Positions 8,663 to 16,314 of a DNA stretch of 20,382 nucleotides are shown one piece after another. The notes under the pieces are model-generated. The model was given only the letters and a program-made list of their open reading frames with translations. It did not search any database and was not told where the DNA came from. The first letter of the stretch is position 1. The number at the start of each line of letters is the position of its first letter. The stretch is from Blastocladiella britannica. Lineage: Eukaryota > Blastocladiomycota > Blastocladiomycetes > Blastocladiales > Blastocladiaceae. The position numbers were made by a program, and so were the translations under genes. The DNA lies in contig MU624853.1 in assembly GCA_025349905.2 (NCBI GenBank), positions 1-20,382 of the forward strand, given 5' to 3'.

Positions 8663-10387
8663 ATGAAATTCGAAATCCCATCCGGACTGCTCGACGATGG
8701 CTCCGATTTTGGGCGGCCCATCTCGGCGCCCTTGTCCATTGGCATTGCCATTCTCAACATTTGCTCCATCTCCGCGTGCGCTTTCATCTTCATCCTTTTC
8801 GCGCGTGAAAAGTCGCTCCGCAACGTCCCCAACTACCTAGTGCTCAACTTGACGGTCGCCGATTTCATGCTGGCCAGTACCAGCTTCATTGGGCAAATAT
8901 CCTTGCTTTCCTCCCAGCACTGGGATTACAAGTGGTGTCAGTACTCTGGCTGGACATCCACGTTTTTCGTACGTCCATATTTTTTTGCGTGATCCGATTC
9001 ATGATCCTCATCAAAGAATATAAAAAAATAGGGAGGCGTCGCACTCAATTCACTCGCCATCATTGCCTTCGAGCGATTCTTTTCAACCGTCAAGGAACGC
9101 CCGCTCAAGCGCCCGATCGCATTCGGGATCGTGGGCGGCGTGTGGGCCGAATTCACGCTGGTGGCCGCGCTTCCATGGATCCTGGGCGAAGAGTACCGGA
9201 TCGAAATCACTAACACGTACTGCATCACGCTGTGGAACCGGAGCGTCCCTGCCTGGTTCACATTTGCGCTCATCGTCATGGGCCACGTGGCGCTCGTGTT
9301 TTCCATCATTGGCGGCTCGTATTACCGAATCTACAACAAGGTCGCCGATATCAAGAAGCAACTCCACGGTGTTCAAAGACGCTCCAAGGCGAAAAAGGGC
9401 CGCACTAGCAGCACCAGCCCCAGCCAGACGGGTTCAGTGTTTAGTATCGGCAGCCAAGTCGCGAGCAACAGCGGCAACAGCGGCAACAGCGGCAACAGCG
9501 GCAACAGCGGCAACAGCGGCAACAGCGGCAACAACAAGAGCATGACGCCCAGTCCGAGCTCGAGCGCGGGAGCTCCACTCCTGGCATCGTCGCAAAAGGG
9601 CGGGTCCCTGGGTAGCTCGGGGTCCACGGCGGCAGCATCCCCAGGTTCGTCCGGTGCCGCCGCCGCAGCGGCCATGGCGGCAGCTGCTGCGTTTGCCAAA
9701 TCACCAACGCGCCGGCCCAGCTGGTGGCGGTCCATGTTTGACCAAGGGGCGGCGGTTGATGCCGGAGCAGCCCCATCAGTAGCAGCAGAGTCGCCAAAGT
9801 CAGGTGGGCCAGCTCCCATGACGGCGGTTGCCAATTCGACTGCGATCGCGACGGGGGTCGGAGATGCAGCGGTGGCAGCTCTGGCGGCGAACCCAGCCGC
9901 AACCACAGCCGGCTTCCCGCACACGGGCCTTCGCAAGAAAGCGTCGTCGCTGCTGCGCAACTTGCCCAGCTTTCGCCGGACACAGCAAATGGACGATCGG
10001 CGGCTCGAAGCGGTGCTGTTCCGCAAAGCAGTGATCATCACCGCCGTGTTTGCCAGCAACTGGGCCGCGTACATGTTCATTGTCATGTTCTCGTTCATCA
10101 CTGGCTGGAGCCTTCCCAATTGGCTGCACTACATTGCGACGTTCGGTGTGCACCTCAACAGCGTGACCAACCCAGTGCTGTGTCTGATTCTCGATACGCG
10201 GTGGGTCAAGGTCGCCAAGGAGACGCTCGGGATCGGCAAGAAACCGCCACCCACATACGGATCCAGTCGCGGCGGCGCTGATGGGCAGAGTGCAGGCATG
10301 AGACGATCCAATTGCGCAGCACCGGTCAAGAGCGCGACGCCAGCGCGCAAGCCCAAAAAACAGGACGACGATGACACCAATGCGTAA
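8663..10387 (+). CDS. Rhodopsin-class (class A) 7TM receptor with long third intracellular loop, two exons
   Basis: Exons 8663-8968 and 9032-10387 join in phase 0 (donor GTACGT, acceptor ATAG) into 553 residues. Seven hydrophobic segments lie near residues 22-47, 56-80, 90-118, 130-155, 174-204, 433-460 and 466-490. Class A marks: NLTVADF with Asp67 in TM2, Cys92 at the top of TM3 paired with Cys166 in loop 2, ERF (116-118) for DRY, Trp140 in TM4, and NPVLC (482-486) for NPxxY. TM6 lacks the usual CWxP (it reads SNWAAY). The residue at the retinal-lysine position, six before the NP Asn, is His476, so it is not a retinal-binding opsin. The third loop is ~230 residues, rich in Ser/Gly/Ala/Asn and basic patches, with seven SGN repeats. 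Such receptors couple to G proteins at the plasma membrane; the ligand is unknown. The gene is convergent with the channel gene, with 48 bp between stops. Confidence 0.85.
9470..9532 (+). repeat. 9-bp tandem repeat (AGCGGCAAC) x7
   Basis: Seven perfect copies of AGCGGCAAC lie in frame within the receptor's third intracellular loop and encode Ser-Gly-Asn repeats. They are flanked by AGCAAC on the left and AACAAG on the right. Perfect identity suggests a recent or unstable minisatellite, and copy-number change would keep the frame. Confidence 0.95.
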
Positions 10388-10434
10388 ATCCGGGGTTGCT
10401 GACTGCTGAAGAATACTTTGTTGAATAGAACGGA

Positions 10435-10440
10435 TTTATT
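10435..10440 (-). promoter_or_regulatory. Candidate polyadenylation signal overlapping the channel stop codon
   Basis: AATAAA on the minus strand spans the TAA stop of the channel gene. With only 48 bp to the convergent receptor gene, the 3' ends of the two transcripts probably overlap. The AATAAA assignment is tentative. Confidence 0.3.
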
Positions 10441-13400
10441 GGGAAGATAATTGTGTGCGACTGCCAATTACCGCTTGCTTGACGCCGCCGGCAAGGTTCT
10501 GAATGCTTGACGAGACGGTCTTCGCCCATCCTGCACCCAGCGTCCCGCCCGCTCCCTCGTCGTCGGTAGTCTGGTCAGTGCGCCGGAGACTGTCATCGTG
10601 ATCCTTGGCGTCCAACGTGAATGCACCCTTTGGTCGTTGTCCCGACATGCGCAAGATCGTCGAGAGTCCTCGCGATATGGTGCCAATGACAACAGCTGGC
10701 AGTGCTCTTTCCCCATCCAAGGGAGTCGTGCTTCCGCCGCGACCATTGGTGCTGTTGTTGTTGTGGCTGGACCTTTGTGCCAGTCCCACGATCGAGGCGA
10801 TATTTCGAGAACTGGCTCGCGCTCGGACCTGCACCGGCCGGAGTTTTCTCACTTTGGCAGCTGCCGCGGCAGAGGCAGTAGCAAACGCGGCAATGCGCTG
10901 CGATTCCAATATCTGCTTTAGCATCTGCGCTGCCGACGGGTGCTGGAGGCAGACCTCGTTGAGCGCCGCTCGGGTCAAAACGCACAGCTCGACCGATGTC
11001 AATGTGCGAATGGACGCGTTATGGCGGGCATTCTGCACCATAGACGGTGTGAGCTTGGTTCTGTAAAAATATGACAAAAATACAAACCTGCAAGAGCGCA
11101 CGATCGCCAAATACGGCGCCGACCCCGATTTTAATGACTCGGGGGGCAAGCGACTGGACGCCCGTACCGCCGCTGAACGGAGCGGTCGTCGGTGGTCCTA
11201 ACGCAAACGTGCTGTCGCCGCCCGCCGTCACGACCGCCCCCGATGGTACGGCCGAAATGGGCGAGAACCCCGGTAACGTGCCGCCACCACCGAGAGGCGA
11301 CTGCTGCTGCTGCTGCTGCGGAGCCACGACCGCCACCAGCTGGCCCGTGCGAACAAAGTACATTTCGTGGCCGGCCTCGCCCGCGTAGCAAATGTCAAAG
11401 TCGGCGGGAACCACCATGGACTTCATGGACCGAGCGATCGCCGATTTGAATGCCGAGTCGCCAATCTCGCGAAAGGCGCGCACGCGGTCCACGAGGTCGA
11501 GGTACAGCTGGTTGCACACCTCTTGCTTGAGCGACGGCGGCAAGTTGGAAAAGAGCTGGTCCTCGGACATGCCTTGGTCCTTGAGCCAGCAAAACTCCTC
11601 GTGCTCGATGATCTTTTGCTGTAGCGCGACTGGGAAATCCTTGGCCCGTAGGAACTTGCGCAGGTAGCCCATTCGGTACCGGTGCTTTTCCGATTTCTTG
11701 TCGAGCGCCGCCGCATTGTCGAGGGCCCGGATAAAGTTGGAGAGGACCCCTATTTTACTGGAATATGAGTGATCTTGGGTGCAGGTGATCCAAATAAATC
11801 ACACTGTACCAAAAATTGACCCATAAATGACACTTCCAATGATGATTTCGACCATGGTGTAGACGCGCTCCGTATTGGTTCCGATTTGGCGAAAGACGTA
11901 AACAATGGACTGGAGAGCTGACAGACTGTACAAGATGGATTAAATGGACCAAGACCAGGTTTGAGACTAGTGGCAGCCGTACTAGGAGACGTAGTATTGC
12001 GTCAAAAATACAACTTCGTTCCTGTCAAATTGTAGGGTGACTGGTCAGCAACAGATCACTCCATAAGTGAAATTACGTACGTAAAGTTCCGAATCCCAAT
12101 CGTGTCGATCCACGCCGTTCCAATAGGCTCCCACACATTCAGCACGAAAAACAGGCACGCATCAATATGCCCGGCAATCAAGAATACGATAAAGTTTTTC
12201 AAGAGCCGCATGTGGGTCACGCCGCCCACCCATTTCGCATTCCACGAGGCAAAGCGCCGGAGCAGTTTCGGCACGCGAAACCACCGCGTCAGCCGCAAAA
12301 AGGACCAAGCATAGAGGTACCCAGGGATGCGTGTCACGTCATAAAAAAAGCCAAAGGTGGCGGTCCCAGGAAAGAAAATGCGAGTGCACTCGAGCGGCTC
12401 TTTCCGAGTCAGAGGAGGGAGCAATGCCAGCAAGTCGAATGGAATCGAGCCCAAGATCGCAAATGTGCCATGTCCCTGGGTCAGGTAGTGGCGCCGAATC
12501 TCGGACGGCTCGGTGATGAGCACGCCGTACTCATCCTCAAAGCTCTGGCGCATCGAGAGCCAGACGTCCACGAGCAGCAGCAGATCGATAATGTACCCAA
12601 AGTACATGTAATATGGCGCGATGGTAAAGTGACAGATCCATGCCATGCTGAATGGAACCGAAAAGACATTGTACACTTCAATGGCGAGGATCAGCGACGA
12701 CCAGACGGACCAGAAGCGGGTATTTGGAGTGTGGATTTGGTGCTGGTAAATTTCGTCGAGCTTGAGCCACAGATGAGCGAACGGTCGCAGCACGGCCGGG
12801 ACGCTCTGCATGGATGTGGAGGAGGATCTATGTCCGAGCACATCGCCACTGGAAATAAGCCCACCTTGTCGCGAGCCCCTTATACTCAGACGGGACGATC
12901 GTTGTCCTCGGTAGGATTCTGAGCATAAATACATGTAATAAAATTGAAAAAAAAAAAAAAAAAAAAAATTTGGAAACGAACCGCTGAGACGAGAGATAAT
13001 GGGACCCTGGTTCGCGTCAATGCGCTTTCCTCCTCCCGATGGGGCGAGCCGATCCAGAGTTGGGCTGCGAGGGTGGTTCAAACTGCTTTGCAGCCTACCA
13101 GAATTCGAGGACATGGTCCCGGTCTGGCCGCCAGGCTCGCTCGTTTCGCTCTCGCGTCGTGTGCGCCTTCCCGACAGTGACCCAGCGCTCATGTCGCTTT
13201 GCCCAACAATGCTGCGGTCGCTATGGGAGGCCCAAAGCGAGCTGCCGCCACCGGCCAAAACAGGGCGCCTGCTGCCCCCTCCCGCGAGTATGCCGCGCAT
13301 ACCCGTGGATGAAATGGATGCAGTGGGGCCACTTTCTTGTTGCTGCTGCTGTGGTGGCTGCTGTCTACGGACATGCTGCGGTCGAGTAGCCCCTTTGCTG

Positions 13401-14341
13401 GTAGCACCACGAGCTGGGTCTCCAGAATCGCTCGTTGAATAGGAGGCATGGGACTTGCCGCTGCCATCCCAGTCTCGCGACAGGGCAATGCCTGGCGGGC
13501 TTCCAACGAGTGCAGTCGCTTGGATCGGGTTCAGGTCCTTTGCCAAAGAAGTGCTCGCGGCTGCAGGAGAGGAGGAGGCGACGGCGCTGGCCACCTTGCC
13601 CGTCAAGTTCATCGTAGCCATGCTGGTTGGACGTGACGAAAATCCGTTGATGGGAGGTGCCCCCAGCCCGAGGTTGGGCGGTCCATCGCCGTCAACCCCA
13701 CCGTCACTGGCGCCTCCGCCGCGCGGAATCGAGGGCACTTCGCCGGCAGAGGCGGATCGGTGCAGAGACAGTGTTACCGGTAATGCGAGCGCAACGGGTG
13801 AGCGTGGCTCTGGCGACGGATCGCGCGAAGGCCCAGCAGAGGTGGCTGCGGACGACGGCGGTGGTGGTGGGTTGCGCCGCATCATCTGCGCCTCTTCCAT
13901 GGCAGCGTTACTGGATGAGCGCGTGCTTGATGATCCGGCGCTGCTACTGCTGCTGCTACCGTGATCCACCAAACTCGCGTCGTCCGCAGTGATGGTTGGG
14001 ATGCCAAGAAGCCATTTCGGAACGCTTTGGGAATCTACCACTGCCGGCAATATCGGTGCTGCCGGTTCTGGTTGGAGTTGCTGCATGGATTGCGAGGCGG
14101 CTTCGTATTGATGTTCCTCTGTATTGGACTCGGAAGCACCAGAGGAAGTGGCCGAGGTCTGCGGCAAATCATGGGCGGCAGGCATTCGCAAGTGAGCAGT
14201 TGTAGACGCGATCGCGATTCGGGTTCCTATGCCCAGCATGGGTGAAAGGGGCGAGGAGGTGGCGACATCACCTTGATTATGGCTCCTGAGGTGCGTGCGG
14301 GTCGTTCTCTCTGGCGATGGTTTTATTGGAGTGCTTAACAT
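10436..14341 (-). CDS. Cyclic-nucleotide-gated/HCN/EAG-superfamily cation channel, six exons
   Basis: Exons 14341-12982, 12918-12081, 12021-11983, 11925-11810, 11749-11088 and 11032-10436 join in frame to 1203 residues. Residues 1-~500 are disordered (Ser/Pro/Gly/Gln-rich). Then come S1-S3 (including DLLLLVDVWLS and LGSIPFDLLALL), an S4 with Arg/Lys about every third residue (FLRLTRWFRVPKLLRR), S5, the pore (~746-764), S6 (IIIGSVIYGSIFG, 773-785), a C-linker (MGYLRKFLRAKDFP, LPPSLKQEV) and a CNBD (~885-1045). The CNBD shows AGEAGHEMYFVRTGQ, then a ~55-60-residue Gln/Gly/Pro-rich insertion, then FGDRALLQNARHNASIR. The pore reads YLSALQSIVYVFRQIGTNT, with no GYG, GFG or GET filter. The start ATG has A at -3. 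Family membership is firm. Ion selectivity, and whether cAMP or cGMP binds, cannot be predicted. The 39-nt third exon and its frame are the least certain part of the model. Confidence 0.87.
12919..12981 (-). other. In-frame 63-nt intron containing a T22 tract
   Basis: First intron of the channel gene (donor GTTCGT, acceptor CTCAG). On the coding strand a run of 22 T (plus-strand A at 12947-12968) begins shortly after the donor. The length is a multiple of three and there is no stop in frame, so retention would insert a Phe-rich stretch. The low-complexity tract and splice signals argue for an intron; the family has no counterpart to the insert. Confidence 0.65.
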
Positions 14342-14428
14342 TTTATATAATTGATGCCACCCGCCCCTTTGATATTTAGAGTGTCATGAGAAAACCGAGT
14401 TCTCTCTTCAAAAAAAGTGTATTTTACA

Positions 14429-15357
14429 TCACACTCCCGACCCAATAAACACACCGGCAACCACGGCCACCGACCCCCACTTCCACGATCGCGCCTGGGA
14501 CCTCTGGCCGCGAGACTTTTTCGGATTCTTTGCCTTGCCGTTCCCAGCTGCCGGATCCTTACCTCCAACCGGTGTATTTGACGCTGGTCCGACAGTTTGT
14601 TTACTCGGTACGACACAGCCGACCGCAATGGCAGTCGCGCCCGTTGTCGTTTCGGCGGCAGTTGGATTGAGCTTGGCGCCCATCGCGCACTGGAACTTGG
14701 TCACGGCCGGACTGGATGGCCCCGCGCCCGTACATCCAAGGATCGCAGCCGGAGCAGATCCGGGCGCTGGTGGCGGTACCACGTAGGCGGATTGCATGCA
14801 CTCTGGGTTAAGATTTTCGACTTTTTTTTTTTACGGCATTGGTGAGATTGGTGGTACAGCATCGAAAGCGAAAAGGAAGATAACATACCAAAGCAAGATG
14901 GAGTGGCGGCCGGACTCGCAAGCTGGGTGTCACTGCACGCCCACCCGCCGGGGACGCCAATGCACCCGAGCACCCACACGTTGGCTCCGACGTTGGCGGC
15001 CGGCGGCTGCCAGGGCTTGCACGCCGAGCCCGTGGTTGGGAGCTGTCCGTTGGCCGGAACGCTGGCGGCCACGGCCGGGTTGGCGGGGATCGTGAACTGC
15101 TTGGTGGACGCGCCATTGGGCAGCTCACCATTGGTGAATCCGTTTGCGTTGCCAACGGGTGGGGCAGTGAGGGAAGCAGCGGGTGCGACGACGCCATTGA
15201 CCCATGGGATCACGGACTGCAGAGTGATCGGCCCAATCACGGCGCCGGCGGGCGTGGGCTGGTTGATGGGCAGCGCGGGAGCGGCAAGCGCGGGCGCGCC
15301 GGCTGGGACTCCGACGCCAGCGCTCGGAGCAGCGACACCGACTCGTGGCGTGGCCAT
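14429..15357 (-). CDS. Unknown Ala/Pro-rich protein with three Cys modules and hydrophobic C-terminus, two exons
   Basis: Exons 15357-14889 and 14802-14429 join in phase 1 (donor GTATGT, acceptor CCCAG) to 280 residues; the ATG has A at -3. The N-terminal ~110 residues are Ala/Pro/Val-rich without a signal peptide. Residues 113-220 hold a threefold pattern: a Cys followed 19-24 residues later by a hydrophobic-Gly-Cys block (VLGC at 132, ILGC at 180, AVGC at 219), each with a Pro shortly after; further Cys lie at 141 and 155. The C-terminus is basic (KNPKKSRGQRSQARSWKWG) and ends in a short hydrophobic run (SVAVVAGVFIGSGV) that could be a tail anchor or amphipathic helix. I do not recognise the family. 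The stop is 87 bp upstream of the channel gene start, on the same strand. Confidence 0.7.
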
Positions 15358-16000
15358 TTTTCGAACGGATTTTTTTAGCTGTACTTCTTGCTGGTAGCCG
15401 TTAGTATGTTTGGTCCTGATCGGTATTGGGAACGTCCCTCCATTTTAAACGACACCCGACGAGCCGGGTGCGGTTTGCTTCACTATATTGTTAGCTCCAT
15501 CCAACAAACAATTTGATGTTGCGGTTTTTGCGCTAAGTCCAACTCTTTCTTGTATTTCTTCCTTCTGAGTACAAATTGCCTCACCGGTCTTGGCACCTTC
15601 TCGAAACGGGGCACCATCAAGCCCAAGTTGCGGTCTAACTCTCAAAAGGTTGATGTACACTTAAAAAACAATTGCATAATGTGGATGGTGGAGTGTCAAT
15701 GCCATGGCAACGATCACAAGCTGCGGGTACTGGTGGCAAAACGTGAGCATTTGGATCAAGGACGTGTACATATCGGCCCAGGTCCTTTTTTTCTTTGGGA
15801 CTTTGCCGTGAGCGAGCGCGCCACAGTAGTCAGATTAGGCCGACGACGCGAGAACTCGTTTTTTGCGGTTGAACCTGTTGCAAGCACTCATTTGCCCACG
15901 CTATAAATTGCGCTTGCGGGTCGTCTCCCACTCCAGTCTCTTTCCCTCCTCACGAATCTCAATTCTCTCAACTTCAACAACTACCTATATATTTTCCAAA
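15358..16000. other. Divergent intergenic region with a small unexplained ORF
   Basis: This 643-bp spacer holds the promoters of the Cys-repeat gene (minus) and the 48-aa Cys-rich gene (plus). The right end carries a TATA box and a CT-rich tract (about 15925-15985). A perfect 6-bp-stem hairpin (CACCCG/CGGGTG) lies at 15453-15470. On the minus strand, 15660-15445 is open for 71 codons but begins with GTG rather than ATG. Its codons are more AT-ending than those of the surrounding genes, and it matches no family I know, so it may be a remnant or chance. Confidence 0.45.
15902..15907 (+). promoter_or_regulatory. TATA box of the small Cys-rich protein gene
   Basis: TATAAA lies 99 bp upstream of the ATG at 16001 and is followed by a CT-rich stretch and CAACTTCAACAACTA, typical of fungal core promoters. 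A strong TATA element with such a layout suggests an inducible or highly expressed gene. Confidence 0.5.
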
Positions 16001-16269
16001 ATGTGCATGCGCATGGAGTGCCCCCTCTGCAAGAAGTACGTTTCTCGGTTCATGGTAAACGGCTCTGATTCTCACTGTACTTTTCTTTGTTAAACAGGAC
16101 CACCTGGCGCGGGTGCGGCCAGCACATTGACTCGGTCATGTCCAATGTCCCCGCCGATCAGCAGTGCACCTGCCCGCGCGATCAGGTCGAGGGTATGCCG
16201 TATTTTTCTTTACTGAAGTGCATACACACGTCTTAACTATTTTATACCACAGCCGCCATGAAGAAGTAG
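16001..16269 (+). CDS. Small conserved Cys-rich protein (CxxC...TWxGCG...CxC), three exons
   Basis: Exons 16001-16035, 16098-16192 and 16253-16269 (introns 62 and 60 nt, donors GTACGT and GTATGC) encode 48 residues. Six Cys lie at 2, 7, 10, 18, 35 and 37: CPLC, then TTWRGCGQH, then QQCTC, with the tail EAAMKK. I recall similar short proteins of the pattern MCxxxxCxxCxKxTWxGCGxH...VPxxxxCxC in many fungi, annotated only as hypothetical. CxxC plus CxC and a His suggest zinc or other metal binding, but no function is established to my knowledge. Each exon is too short to be seen as an ORF, so the gene is easily missed. The ATG context (CCAAAATG) is good. The gene is convergent with CTF4, with 45 bp between stops. 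Confidence 0.85.
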
Positions 16270-16285
16270 ATTTTCCCTTCAAAAA

Positions 16286-16291
16286 AATAAA
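16286..16291 (+). promoter_or_regulatory. Polyadenylation signal of the small Cys-rich gene
   Basis: AATAAA begins 16 bases after the TAG stop and ends 23 bases before the convergent CTF4 stop. The two transcripts therefore probably overlap at their 3' ends. Confidence 0.5.
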
Positions 16292-16314
16292 TTTCATTGG
16301 TCATTGAATCCACT

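Noticed and set aside
9373..10119. 248-codon minus-strand ORF
   Set aside because: Antisense to the receptor's third loop; the Leu/Pro repeats are the mirror of the SGN minisatellite.
9131..10387. Receptor gene starting at the GTG near 9131
   Set aside because: This would delete TM1-TM3. The upstream exon 8663-8968 supplies them and joins in phase with good splice sites.
8663..10387. Retinal-binding opsin
   Set aside because: The Schiff-base lysine position is His476 and TM6 lacks the opsin CWxPY motif.
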